Origin: Deroplatys truncata
Lineage: Eukaryota > Arthropoda > Insecta > Mantodea > Mantidae
Length of the DNA stretch: 64,000 nucleotides
NCBI GenBank assembly: GCA_030765065.1
Contig: CM060989.1
Coordinates: 61,952,001-62,016,000, forward strand
Direction: 5' to 3'
Made by a program: the position numbers and the translations under genes. This document shows positions 9,666-21,841 of this stretch, in pieces. Within the stretch, counting starts at the first letter, position 1. Each line of letters starts with the position of its first letter. The notes under the pieces are model-generated. The model saw only the letters and a list, made by a program, of their open reading frames with translations. It was not told where the DNA came from and searched no databases.

Positions 9666-11658
9666 AATATGTTCTATTTTGTGGTTAATTGTGGTTCTCT
9701 ATATACATAAACTTTCCTTTATGGAAAATCAATGTTTTTGTCTTTAAGAAGAGCGGTTCTGTCAAATGAAATCTGAATACTGCTAAAATTTATTTACCTA
9801 ACAGACATATTCTTTTACTTTCTTTTCTCTAAAAAGGTTCATTCACTCAAAGAATCATATTTTCAGAAGTGAACTAATTGAAATTGCTTATAATTTAATG
9901 GAAAACAATATATCAGTTTTAATTATTTATTCGCGCACATGCCATGAAAATGTTAGCAAATTCAGAAAGAAATATTTCTAATAAACAACAATGCTGACAA
10001 AATTAAGGTGGACAAAATAAACATTCAGTATTTAACGCCTCTATAAAATTGTTCTGACATTACTTATCGCCCAAAAATTACATTTAAATGATCTCTGAAC
10101 AGTAGTTCAAAATTGACTTTGAGAATATAAAGTTAAGTTTTTAAACTTAAACATTGTTGTCTAGCTTTCTACTCCACATTGCTATGAAAAATGCAATGAA
10201 AGAAAGCAGCCAGAAATATGAAATGTTAAGGCCTTTAAGATAACGTAGGATACATAAGGTTAAACGTACTGTGAGTTACTGTTGACCGAATTAATCGTTT
10301 AATTACTAAAGCTATTAAAGAGTGTATTGTTTTAACATACATAGACCACATGAGGCCGAGTTCAAAGACTAAATTACTGTACAGAAAATGGGGAAAAGGC
10401 ATAAAAAGTAAACTTTAATATTTACGTCTTCCAGTGGCCAGAATTTTGGGATGCTTTTATTATTTTTATTTAAGGCAGTCATAGTTCATCAGATCATTAA
10501 ATAAGAAATTTAAAAATTCGGCTCAGCTAATTCATTCCCATACATCTGAGATTAATTTAGAATGATAGTTTAGAAAATATTAATACAAAATAGAGATGTT
10601 AAAACCACTATGGAGGAAAAATAGACGGTATTTTAGATAGTAAAAAGGTGTAAAATCAATAATTTGTACATATTAATGCATTTTAATATGTGTGTGTTTT
10701 GATCACATCATTTAAATGTGAAAATTTTTGTATTGTAAAAGATTTTGGTAACTTTCTATGTATATAAAGTGTAAATGTAATTATATGTATATATGGCAGA
10801 AATAGGTGTAACTTATAGATTAGTATCTTGTAATTGTTAGTTTTAATATTTGGCCGTTGGCTCCAAAACTGAGCGACACTTATCTGTCTGTGAGTTTCTT
10901 GGACTTGCCCTTTGTAATATAAGTTCTTAAATTATAAAATAACTATCTTTCGGAAGACAATTGTTAAATATGGTTAGAATCGACCAGTAATCAGCCAGTG
11001 CACCAGTGCACTTTATCACATGATCTTGTATTATTACATTTTCTTCACAAACCAACAATGATTATATTAAAAAATTATAAAACCAAAAAACTATCTAATG
11101 TCTCCATGTTTATAATACTAGATACTTCTTACGTAAATGAGTTTCTAAAATAAATACTGAGTGGTCACGCTACCTGGTGAAGTACAACCGAAGCTCCCTC
11201 TACGCTCTAGTTTAATCTACCCATATATTAAGGGTTACCTGTCTGTTTTCTCCCCTGAGCCATGCACAAAATAAGAGGCAATATGAGTACATTAAGTCTT
11301 TCTTTTATCGCTCCCTGTAGGAGATAACCAAATAGACGTAATTCTAGGAGAGCAATTCCGCCAGTCAGCTGTTATGTCATCAGAAACAGTCTGTAATCCT
11401 GCCATAGAAGATTAGCGTGCCCAATCAGCGTTATACAACAGTAGGCAGTGAATGCCAGGACTAAAAAACTACAATGCTGGTTACGCACTCTGAGTCAGCT
11501 CTCAGTACCGACGCGCTTTCATTGGCGACAGGCGGTATTTTTGCTTTTAGATTGACAGCTATTTCTTCTTATATCTTTATCGCACAATGGGCTGGTTTTG
11601 AAAAAAAATGGGACGCTTAAATCCAGATCATAAAAGAAGCCCTATTTGGTAAAAAAAG
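9666..11658. other. No recognised feature
   Basis: About 2 kb of AT-rich DNA with no supported gene or element ends. The segment 11160-11560 is less AT-rich than its surroundings but has no open frame with a recognisable product. Confidence 0.45.
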
Positions 11659-12335
11659 TCTGTGTTACATTCACAAAACTTTCTCTACCCTCTGTCATTT
11701 ATTAATAGGTATAAAAATTATTCTTACGAGGTAAACCTATAGTGAAGCTATATGTTGGCTCTAAAACTCCATACTCTTCCATGCAATCGCGAAAAACAAC
11801 TGAATGTAGACGTTTTAAAGGAATGACAAAGTATTGAACAATCATTAACAACGGATATCTCGGTAATGGTTTATGTCCAAAAAAGTTATTTGAAATAAAT
11901 TGTGTATTTTAAAGAGAACTATATTTTTTGTTTAGTACGTTTTCGTCTATCCAGTTATACAAGATTATACAAAATTCCTCCCATACGAAGAGGACTTAAC
12001 ACGCTATTCCCAACATTCAAGATACACGTCTTATTTGTCATGTAAATATCTTTAATATATGGCATTTTTATCAAAATGGTAACAGCCATGTTAGAGAAAA
12101 TAAAAAATTTTGAAAAATCGTCCATGGAACGGATAGTTTGGGGTGGGGGATTTTCTTGAAAACCTTTTTGTTGCATCTTTGGAAGGTACTGAACTTAAAT
12201 ACCAAGTTTGGTGTTTATACGACTTTTAGTTTTTGAGATATGTTGTTCAGTCACACAGACACATGGACCGTTTTCTAAAAATGCTTTTTTGGATTCATCC
12301 GGCGAAATCTCGGGATTGAATTTTTGGGTGAAAAG
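11659..12335 (+). mobile_element. RepA copy 4, divergent subfamily
   Basis: Starts TCTGTGTTACATTCACAAAA, then CTTTCTCTACCCTC, and follows a distinct subfamily also seen at 28876, 45563 and 48065 (ATTATTCTTACGA block, frames running to TTCGTTTTTGAGATATG). It is truncated after the microsatellite region and lacks the hairpin. Confidence 0.65.
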
Positions 12336-12434
12336 TCAATGTGTGTCTTGTATTCAGCTATATCGGAGTTTGTGGTCGAGTACAAAGCTCTTTAGTTACT
12401 AGCTTGAAAAGCACAACTAAGTAGTATGATTGTG

Positions 12435-13713
12435 CTACTCTAAAGGTTAACATGTAGCTTGCCTTTGCTTCACGGTAGCTTCTTAGGCATTGTTAACTCC
12501 AAGTGCAGTAAAAAGATTTCTTCGCTTTGAAGAAGAGGGTTTGAATTGTTATTTGCCCCACGCTTTGGAAGCCAATTTGAAGAAACGAGTTTTTAGGAGT
12601 TGTATTGTATTTCGACTGTTTGGGAGCCGAACTTTAAGTAGTAGCAACCGCACGTATAGTAAAACGTTTCCGGTTGCCTTCGCCCCAAATGTACTTTCCG
12701 GTGGCCGTTGCCCCAAAAAATGTTTTTAAAAAAATTAACTTTGTAATTTTTACTGTTTCTTTAAAATTATGTACTTATGTTTGCCTCGGCTGCGTCAGTA
12801 TTTAATTTTAGAGACATGAATGTCTTAGCAGGGAGGTGGTGCGACTGAAGAATGTAGGCTTACACAGATTATAATTTTTAATTCATTCCTTTTTTTATTA
12901 ATTTTTGACACGATTTAAATAACACTTCACTGATATAGAGAGCTGTGAGATTCGTTTGTTAATTACTTGCACATTTTAACACGTAAACTATTTTCGTCTC
13001 ACACAAAATACGTGTTAAATTTCTCGAGGACGCATCTCGCGTCTGGTTAGTAACACTGTCTGCAACCAACGCGTCCAGTTGTGAGCACTGTCTACAAGCA
13101 ACTGACTTGATTTCAACCGCCTAAATTTGTAAATTTCTGTATTTAAAGTCTCTGATTGGCTATTCCTAATCCAATAGAATACTTTTATTTAACTTAAGCT
13201 TTTTTCTGGTTGTTGATTGGCTATTTTATAAACTGTCACAAAAATTACATTATTGTTGCTCCAAGAATGACTGGTAGCATTATTACACTTTCTTACTCAT
13301 TATTGCCTCAAGCTTACCTCATTGTTAGCAATTTTTAACCTATTATTCTCACAGCTCCTACATTATTAAATTACGTAATACATTCGCATAACATTATTGA
13401 ACATGTATACAATAATATAAACATTTACAATGACTGTAATATACACTTTTTATATATTGTTGCATACACATATTGCTTTAAGGTGGGTTGTTATTATATT
13501 TTATATTACATAATTTGACTGAAATCATTTAAGTGTTAAAAACGTACTGCATCAGCTTTCATTGGCTGAAATGACACCTTCTTTGGTGCAACGTGAAACA
13601 TCAGCAATGCACTGTTTATTCTCAGAAGTCGCTTCACTTCACTCCACGTGGAGTTAATGCCTAAGAGGTTTCCGAGAAGCGAAGGCAAGCCGAATGTTAA
13701 CCTTCAGAGTAAC
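12435..13713. repeat. Long inverted repeat bracketing an LTR copy
   Basis: 12435-12504 and the complement of 13639-13713 align over about 70 bp with few differences (shared blocks AAGGTTAACAT, GCTTGCCTT, CTTAGGCATT, AACTCCA). LTR copy 1 and its leader lie inside. Either an inverted-repeat element carries the LTR, or the LTR inserted into a palindrome. Confidence 0.6.
12634..13554 (-). mobile_element. LTR copy 1 (family LTR-C), antisense
   Basis: In the minus-strand sense the unit begins TGATGCAGTACG (13554) and ends near CTACTTAA (12634), followed by AGTTCGGCTCCCAAAC. Four copies in the window share these ends, and the best copies give TG...CA. The sense strand carries CCAAT boxes (GCCAATCA, and an ATTGG/CCAAT pair) as a pol II promoter would. 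No gag or pol is present, so it is a solo LTR plus leader. Confidence 0.65.
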
Positions 13714-13789
13714 AGAGTTATAACGAATACCAGCGGCACTATCGAGACAGTTCTAAGGTAGGCTAATGAACCCTAATAACGCACGCTGA

Positions 13790-14032
13790 CTCAGCCCGCA
13801 AGTGAAGTTACGGATTCTCAGACTTGCTAAGAAGGCTTGTATACGATACATACATCACTCAAGTGTTATTTTGGGAGTTCCAGCGAGAGATCACTCTGTA
13901 TTTTTACAAGCTGTGAGGAGAATGTATAATGCTGGATTATGGAAATCAATAGAGAATAAACCACTAGGAACTTTTACATATGTGTTAAACAATATGAAGG
14001 AAGCTAAGGTTCTTAAATATAACTGGTAACTG
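13790..14032 (+). CDS. Unrecognised open frame, possible terminal exon
   Basis: A frame opens at 13790 and stops at 14030-14032. An AG at 13793-13794 could act as a splice acceptor, but it has only a weak pyrimidine tract. The product (about 79 residues, with LRILRLAKKACIRYIHH and LGVPARDHSVFLQAVRRMYN) has balanced composition and looks more protein-like than other small frames here. I do not recognise the family. An AATAAA lies at 14404-14409, as a 3' UTR would have. There are no supporting neighbours, and it could be a transposon-derived fragment or chance. Confidence 0.25.
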
Positions 14033-14409
14033 TACAATTTAAAATGTCAGAAATTTTATTTTTTAGCTTGTATCTTAAATTGAACTAAAATATTGCAAGC
14101 TATAAAACGGTTTTAAGGAAAGTATAATTGCAATTAAAATCAGATAGGTTTCCTTAGTTTTATATAAAACTAGATAATGAATATATCAAAATTTAGGACA
14201 CGAATAGGATAAACTAAAAAAAAAACAAATCAAAGAAATATAAATGAAAAACGGCTAGAGCTGTGATTGTGTTTTAGAATACAGTTAGGTGTATATTTAT
14301 ACAGACCAATTATTTACATGTATAAAATAGTTGTGAATAGTTTTGTAATCGCTTTAGATATATATACTTAAAATGTCAAGCAGTATTTCTTTTTGAAGTT
14401 TTGAATAAA

Positions 14410-15048
14410 TTATATTTGAATTTTGACAACTCGCTTGAATATTAATGTCAAAGATAAACCCCCACATTTGCTCCCTTTCTTGTCCCTTTCCTTCCTTCAT
14501 TGTGGGCGATTAAAGCCATCAGAAATAAGTGCATTAGTTCATGAATCCCTAAATGCCCCAGAGTTTCTAAAACTTCTGCATGTAGCATCAATGCCATCCT
14601 TCAGAGAGAAAGGGAACTAGTTATAAAATTATTTCCATAATTTCTGTTGCAACAAAGTAGGAGAACTAAAGAGGTCAAAATGTTTTTTCCCTCCAGTCCT
14701 CACCTCGAGTATTTGGCACGTTCTTCGATATTTTTAAATACAAATTAAGCAGATTTCATTGAGTTCCGCGCTGGGTTGTCCAACCTGGCACGGTACCAGA
14801 AAACTGCTTGTGAATTTATCGCAGTCAAACTGCCAGCGATACTCATTTGTTACCTAGTTTTACTTTGCGGCATACACACCCCCAAGATACGCCTGCCAGT
14901 TTCCATTGAATTATTCTAAACAAATATAATATGAAAACGTCGGATAATCTGCATTTCTGTCACACATACTGGCGAATTTAGAAAAAAACTCATATATTAC
15001 ATTCTCATAACTTTATCTACTCACTCCTTTATAAAATATTCTTACAAA
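14410..15048. other. No recognised feature
   Basis: AT-rich. A 65-codon frame at 14423-14620 has no recognisable domain. 15001-15045 resembles a degraded RepA 5' end of the divergent subfamily. Confidence 0.4.
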
Positions 15049-15772
15049 AACGTTTTTACTTTCTCTACTACGTACAGTAAGTAGGGGAAGTACTGTATTC
15101 CACCCAAAAATTCGATACCGAAACTTCACCTGAAATATATGTTTTGAGGCCCCCCGAATCCAAAAAAAAGCATTTTTGGAAACATGTCCGTGTGTGTGTC
15201 TGTGAACAGCATAACTCAAAAACGAACAGTCGGATAAACACCAAACTTGGTATTTAGGTTCAGTATATTCCAGATATGCGACACCAAGGTTTTCAAAAAA
15301 ATTCTCCTACCCCAGATTACCCTTTACATGAAACATGTTTCGAAAATTTTAATTTTCTCAAAAATGGCTCTAACGATTTTGATTAAAATATCATATGTTT
15401 AAGATATTTTCATGACAAATAAAGTGTATATCTTGAATTTTCTGGGAATGTCTCCAAAAGTATTCAACGACTTTTGCATAACTGGTAAACTATGAGATAG
15501 ACAAAATTTTACAAACAAAAAATGTAAATCCCGTTAAAATACACAATTTATGTCATATATTTTTTGTTGGCTGAACCATTTTCTAGATATTGCTTATTAT
15601 TCCCTTAAATTTTCCAATACTTATACTTTTTCTCAAATTCGTTATTCATTTTTTAATTTTTTTGGATTCAGGGAGCCTCAAAACATATATTTCCGGTGAA
15701 ATCTCGGTATCGAATTTTTGGGTGGAATACAATACTTCCCCTACTTACTATACGTAGTAGAGAAAGTAAAAC
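15049..15772 (-). mobile_element. RepA copy 5, with an inverted 3' end at its far side
   Basis: 15049-15655 is RepA in minus orientation, starting with the 3' terminus and hairpin. At about 15656 it switches to a plus-oriented RepA 3' end running to 15772. The 15053-15170 and 15656-15772 segments are therefore inverted copies, and both outer ends are RepA 3' termini. Confidence 0.75.
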
Positions 15773-15959
15773 TGCAGTAAACTAAAAACATAGTCAAGTC
15801 TTTTAAAAGTGCGTCACTATGTGAGGCCTTGAAACGTCCTTCTTTTTGGATGACCACGATTTGCAGTTGAAAAAAGTATAAAGTATTGAGAATTTAAACT
15901 GATAAAGAATATCACAAAAATTTTATTTAACGTACATTGTATGCTTCGAAGAGATACAC

Positions 15960-16990
15960 ATCTTTGTATAGTAAGATTTGTCCTATCTCTTACGGTTTGC
16001 CAATTATACAAAAGTAATCCAGAATGAAAGGTACTTTTGAGACCATTTCCATAAAATTCAAGATATGCATTTTACTTATCATTAAGATTGCTTAAACATA
16101 AAGTATTTTAATTAAAAACGTTAGAGCCATTTTTGAAAACATAAAATATAACGAAGCATTTTCCATGTAAAGAGTAGATTGGGGTGGGGAATTTTCTTCA
16201 AAATCTTCGTGCCGCATCCTTGGGAGGTTCTGAACTTATTTTTAAAATTTATTTATTTATTTATTTTCTGGAGGGGAAATACATTTTACGTGCTTGCGTC
16301 AAATAAGCTGAGAATATGGGACTCGGCATCAGAGAATGGCCCTACCCACTAAAACCCCTCCACATGTTAATGCGCATTAGTTGATCTGGCTTTCGTGCAC
16401 ATTAGTTGGACGTATACCACCCAGTTTCAATGAAAAATGATGAGCTTGCATGCATTGTTAATTACCTGGGATTACACATGATGTACGCCCTGAGCAATTC
16501 CGGGTGGTTAGTCGTATACTATTCTTGCAGTTAGTGCAAACGCATAGGTTACAGTGATTTTATTTGTATTATGCAGTTGGTGCAAATGGCTTGATTATAA
16601 AAATATGGCATGCATTAGCCTATGTGTAGCGATTATGTATTTACTTTAAAAGGTAAATAGTGTTGATCTACGGGTATCTACAAAGAATTCTTGGCGTTAG
16701 CCAATCGTCTTTTTGAGGTTTTGGTTTTCTTCCCGGATAGAACGTCGTATTTTATGGTGATTATTTTCCCCAGGATGATTCTCCCAGGACATTGGGCTTC
16801 TGAACTTAAATATCAAGTTTCATACTTCACCGACTTAATTTATGCTGTTCACAGACAAACACACAGAGAGAAACACACAAAAATAAACACTAGGACCCCT
16901 TTTAAAATTCTTTTTTGGGTTCAGGTCATACCTCAAAACATGTATTTCCGATGAAATATCGACATAGAATTTTTGGATGTAATACAATAC
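15960..16990 (+). mobile_element. RepA copy 6, split by a retroposon
   Basis: 15960-16238 and 16798-16990 are contiguous parts of one diverged RepA copy, including a CA-rich run at 16855-16880 and the terminal AAAGAAAGTAAAAC. It is split by a 559-bp insert with an 11-bp target duplication. Confidence 0.7.
16239..16797 (-). mobile_element. Retroposon with (TTTA)n tail and 11-bp target duplication
   Basis: TTCTGAACTTA occurs at 16228-16238 and again at 16798-16808, and the RepA consensus is continuous across the site when one copy is removed. The insert begins on the plus strand with T-rich (ATTT)n at 16239-16266, which is an (AAAT)n tail on the minus strand. Duplication length and tail are the signature of LINE-machinery retroposition. 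The body has no open frame and no obvious tRNA A/B box, so its parent RNA is unknown. Confidence 0.7.
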
Positions 16991-17347
16991 TTCTTCTACT
17001 TACCATAAGTATGTATTAAAGAAAGTAAAACAGCTCTACTAGAGCGATTACAGTTGCCCAAACGTAAACGAGGCTTTAAAAACCATTCAGAGACTATTGC
17101 TCTGCGAATTGGCAACCACTAAAGAGAACATGAAAAGAGTGCAAGAAAAGCAAACAAAGGATACAGGACCTTGATGACGTATGAGTGGGAACACCAATGG
17201 CGCCGAGCAACAGTTGTTATAAACGTTCCTGTTTATTGATAGAACGCAAGCTATTTTATGAACAATAAAATACGTTTGAAGTATTTTTGACCTCTTACGT
17301 TTGCACTGAGCAATACAAGGTGTTCAAACGAATCTGCAAGTCAACGT

Positions 17348-17350
<3 letters not shown>

Positions 17351-17382
<32 letters not shown>
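17351..17382. repeat. (AT)n microsatellite
   Basis: A pure AT dinucleotide run of about 32 bp directly upstream of a LINE 3' end. A matching run lies beyond that LINE at 18564-18598. Confidence 0.95.
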
Positions 17383-17385
<3 letters not shown>

Positions 17386-18535
17386 TTTTGTAAGAAATGG
17401 AGTTTAAGAATAAATTTTAAAAAATCAAAGATAATGGTATTTAAAAAGAGCTATAAATTGAAGAAAGAGGAAAAGTGGTATATGGAAGGGGAAGAGTTGC
17501 AAACAGTAAACAAGTTTGATTATTTGGGAGTGAGAATAAGTAGTAATGGGAGATGGAAGATAAGTGCCTTAGCTAAAGAAAGATTAGCAATGACTGCTAT
17601 AAGAATATGCTTAAAGAAAATACCAGATATGCAAATTAAATGGGTGGAAAGGGTTTATAAAGCTGTAGTTGAAGCAAAAATGGTCTATGGATCAAAGATT
17701 TGGGGAAGTGACAAAGAACGAGAGATGATTGATAAAGCACATAGATCGTAAATGTATGTTAGGTTTATCTATTTCATCACCTAATGGAGCAGCAATGTTG
17801 GAGTTGGGAAGAGTGGGTAGTAAGGGCATGATAGTAGAAAGGATATAGATTGAAATCATTGGACGAGCATAATATCTTTAAGCAATGTTTAATAATACAA
17901 GACAAATCCAATGATGGGATGAACTGGGCTCAAGGAATAAGGAGAATTTTACTGGAAATAGGAATGGGTAACTTATGAGAGGGGAGAGAGGGGTTATTTA
18001 AAGGTTTCTGGAAAGAAGTGAGGAACAGAGTAGAAGATATAGAGAAACAATAATTATTTCAAAGTCTGGAAGGAAAGAAAAGCTTAAAACTATATAGACA
18101 ATTAAAGGTGGACTGGGGAAGGGAGAAGTATGTGGATGTAGGTAATAGGTTAGTGACAGAAGAGTGGGTCTGGTCCAGATTAAGTGCGTATAGGCTAAGG
18201 GAGCGAATTTGAATAGGTGTCCTCTTTGTGGAGAGGCAGATAATGATTTGCATTATATAATTTAATGTGAAGAAACTAAGTTGTGGAGAGATCAGATTTT
18301 ACCTAAAGAATGGGAGAATGTTAACAAAGAAGTATTAAAAGTTAGGATAATGAAAATACAAAAGAAGAGGGATGTAAAAAGAATAGGAGAATGTATGGGG
18401 AGAGTAAGAGAAAAATGGTTTAGAAAAATAAAGCAATATGAACTTGTTATGATCCACCATGCATAAATAACCACGGTGTTAAAATGCATGGTGGACTAAA
18501 GAATAAATAGCAACTCAAAGTAATGCATTAAAAAT
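17383..18535 (+). pseudogene. LINE (non-LTR retrotransposon) 3' end, reverse transcriptase C-terminus
   Basis: A 5'-truncated element. 17388-17750 encodes the end of a reverse transcriptase and its thumb (INFKKSKIMVF, KFDYLGVRIS, then KMVYGSKIWG), a layout shared by many LINEs. It stops at 17749. Degenerate coding continues in shifted frames to 18209-18250, where CPLCGEADNDLHYI and a downstream CEETKLW form the typical C-terminal Cys/His motif, interrupted by a stop. A last frame runs to 18466. The product would copy LINE RNA into target DNA, but this copy is dead. (AT)n tracts abut both sides. Confidence 0.8.
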
Positions 18536-18561
18536 TTTAAGAATTTTGTACAGCATTATGG

Positions 18562-18563
<2 letters not shown>

Positions 18564-18598
<35 letters not shown>
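18564..18598. repeat. (AT)n microsatellite
   Basis: A pure AT run after the LINE remnant, similar in length to the run at 17351-17382. It may be half of a split target or the element's own tail. Confidence 0.95.
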
Positions 18599-18601
<3 letters not shown>

Positions 18602-18786
18602 ACGTGCTATTTGATGATGAATGTTGTGTGAAGAAAACAATGCCCTCAACACAAAAGGTTAAGCAGGTTCGGGTTCATAACTTTATTTGCCAAAGTTGCA
18701 AGAAATATATAATTTACAACACGTTACATAAAGCTTAAGGTCTCATCTTCTCCTAATATAATTAAATGTATAACACAACATTAGTC

Positions 18787-19230
18787 TTTTACTACGTATA
18801 GTAAGAACAGGAATTATTGTATTTCACCCATATATCGTAGTTCTAAAGACATGGCACGAAAATTTTCAAGAACATCGCTCACCCAAAACAACATTTACAC
18901 GCAATATTTTTCGGAAACTTTAATTTTCCCAAAAATGGCTCTAACGATTTTGATTACAATATATGTTTGAAACATTTCCATCACGAATAAAACGTACTTA
19001 TACCTTAAATTTTCTGGGAACGGCCTCTGAAGCTCTCTTCATTATGAATGACTTTTGCATAACTGTTAAACCGTAAGAGAAGGATAAAGTGTTATTTCCA
19101 CATAAAAAACATTTGACTATCACTTAAGCCTACTTTACTCCCCTAATCCTGCTGTATCTACAAGAAAATATGTAATAAAAGAATCTCTCAAGATGCTTAT
19201 CTCGATTAACATGAACTAGATAGAAAAAAT
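18787..19230 (-). mobile_element. RepA copy 7, diverged and shortened
   Basis: Minus-oriented RepA: starts TTTTACTACGTATAGTAAG, lacks the microsatellite block, keeps AAAATGGCTCTAACGATTTT and the tail block ending TCTCGATTAACATGAAC. It joins head-on with copy 8. Confidence 0.65.
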
Positions 19231-19682
19231 CTGTGTTACACTCACATGACTTTCTCTACTCTTGTACAAACTATTTTTACAAACTCTTATTCTCCATATA
19301 CTTCATATTAATCGAGATAAACATTTGCAGAAACGATCTTTTGACATGCAAAGAGAATTACATTTACACATAGGGACCAATTCTAAAAATATTTGACTAC
19401 CGCTTAAGGCGTACCATGTTACCCTTGTTTTGTAATTGCAAGGGCAATATAGAAATGCAGTAGCCTTTAAGCATATACATATCTCTTAATAGCTGGTTGC
19501 TAGGTGCAGAACCATTCTCTTTGCCACAAATTAATGCTCATTGCATATCCAAGACAAAAAAAATGCTTGTTTTTGGATTCAGGGGGTCTCAAAACACGTA
19601 TTTCCGTGAAATCTTGGTATGGAATTTTTGGGTGGAATGCAATACTTCCTCTACTTACTACACGTAGTAGAGAAAGTAAAAA
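19231..19682 (+). mobile_element. RepA copy 8, internally deleted
   Basis: An intact 5' end (TGTGTTACACTCACATGACT from about 19232) and an intact 3' end (hairpin and GTAGTAGAGAAAGT to 19680) are joined directly at about 19560. The central ~450 bp and the microsatellite are absent. Confidence 0.75.
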
Positions 19683-20061
19683 TTAAAGGAGGGTTAAATT
19701 GGGCGACCTCGCGGGTCATTAAATGCGGACACCACGACCTATTCACTTTTCTGGATACGCATTAGAGAAACGTACAGAACAACCTTAGGGACACCGTTAC
19801 ATTTCGATGCGTTCCCCTATAGATCATAACCATATACGTATATACCTTATGGTGAATATTGCAGCAATTATCTCTTTAATTGGAGTACCTATCTCGAACT
19901 GCAAGTAGACGACCACGAGAGGCTTAGCGGAATAAATATCAGTAAAGGCAGCATTACTCAGTGACATTCACCTCGGTAAGCCATACTGCCCCTTTAGAAA
20001 TCTGTGATGCGGCAACTCCTTTTACATCCATGTATGTGGGAAACATACCTTGCATGGGCCA
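19683..20061. other. No recognised feature
   Basis: Non-repetitive by eye, with no credible open frame. It separates RepA copies 8 and 9. Confidence 0.4.
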
Positions 20062-20500
20062 CATGGCCCTTCTGTCAACAGCATAACTCAAAAATGAAAT
20101 GTCGGATAAATACCAAACCGGTATTGAAGTTCAACAACTTTCAAGGATACGTTCCCAGGCCCACCCAAAGCTACCCTTTACAACAAAAATGTTTATGTTT
20201 TGTATTCCCAAGAATGGCTCTAACGATTCTCATATTAAAATCCCACACATTTAAGATATCTGTATGAAAAATAAAATGTATATATTGAATTTTCTAGGAA
20301 TAGATAATGAATCCTTCTTCATCCCAATGAAGTTTGTATAATTTTGTGTAATTTCCAAAATGCAAGAAGTACACAAACTCTTACTACTAACTATATATCT
20401 CTTTAAAACACACAATTTATATCAAATACAATTTTCATGGCATTTGTCATTTCCGAGATATTCTGTCTTATTAGTTTAAACTTTCAAATACCTTTTAGGT
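20062..20500 (-). mobile_element. RepA copy 9, old fragment
   Basis: Recognisable from AACAGCATAACTCAAAAATG through TGGCTCTAACGATT and AATTTTCTAGGAAT to the block ending TTCCGAGATATTC. Both ends are missing. Confidence 0.6.
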
Positions 20501-20742
20501 TTAAGCAGTAAGTCGCTGTTTGTTTTTCATAGTCGTGGTTAAGAATGGAGTTTCAAAGTCGTCACATAATGATCCTATATTTGATTATCGCACCAGTCTG
20601 CTATATCCTATTGTACCTACATCGATATCTGTATTAATATTATAAACACAGAAAAAGTGTAATGTGTGTAGGGTGAAGCAGTTTGTATTGTCTTTATTGA
20701 AGGATGAGTTGTATTATATTTCAACTGTTGGGGAACCGAACT

Positions 20743-21571
20743 TGTAGTAGTTGCAACCGCATGTATAGTAAACAGTTTCCGGTAGCCTTCGCCAAAAAAT
20801 GTATTTTTACTGTTTCTTTAAATAATATATATTTATGTTTGCCTCGGCTGCGTCAGTATTTTTGTTAGAAACATGGATGTCTTAGCCGGGCGTGGTGCGA
20901 CTGAAGAATGTAGGCTTACACAGATTTTAAGTTTTTCTTCACTCCATTTCTTAATGCTTGACACGATTTAAATAACACTTCACTGATAGAGAACTGTGAG
21001 ATTCTTTTATGAATTACTTTAACTTTTTAACACGTAAACTATTTTTCGTCTCACATGAATATGTATAAAATCTCTCAAGGATGTGTCTCGCGTCCGGTTA
21101 GGAACACTGTTTGCAGGCAACTGAACTAATTTCAACCGCCTAAACTTGTAAATTTCTGTATTTCAAGTCTCTGTTTGGCTATTCCTAATCCAATAAAATA
21201 CCTTCTTTTAACTTAAACGTTTTTGTTAGTTGTTAATTGGCTATTTTATAAACTGTCACTTTTATTACATTATTGCTTCCAAGAATCACAAACAACATTA
21301 TTAAACTCTCAAAATCATTATTGCCTCAAGGTTACCTCATTGTTAGCAACTTTTAACCTATTATTCTCACAGCTCCTACATTATTAAATTACGTAATATA
21401 TTCACATAACATTATTACACATGGATACAATAATACAAGCATATGCAATGACTGTAATGTACACTTTTTATATATTGTTAAATACACATGTTGCTTTAAG
21501 GCGGGCTGTTATTAAATTTATATATTCTATAATTAGAATGAAACCATTTAAGAGTTAAAAATACTGCCTCA
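20743..21571 (-). mobile_element. LTR copy 2 (family LTR-C), antisense
   Basis: On the plus strand the unit runs TGTAGTAGTTGC ... ACTGCCTCA, that is TG...CA in both readings. It is preceded on the left by GGGGAACCGAACT, the leader and primer-binding-like stretch on the sense strand. It shares TTTGCCTCGGCTGCGTCAG and the CCAAT-type boxes with the other three copies. No internal retroviral genes are present. Confidence 0.7.
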
Positions 21572-21841
21572 AGGGTAATTTGAAAATCCACTCAGAGGAT
21601 TTTCATAGTTCTTTCGCTAACGAAAAGTCCAACATTCTCTTAAGAACATGGTCTACAAAACACCTTCTAATTTCATTTCACAAATTACAAAAGGATTTAT
21701 AAAGACCTTGTACTTGAATACGAAAACATTGAAGTTGTGAAAGAACATATTTGCGTGGAAGGCTTTGAATTTTAATTGAGAATGCCATGGAGTAGAAAAT
21801 AGTTGTGGCTACTCCACAGATAATGCATGTAAAATAAGACA

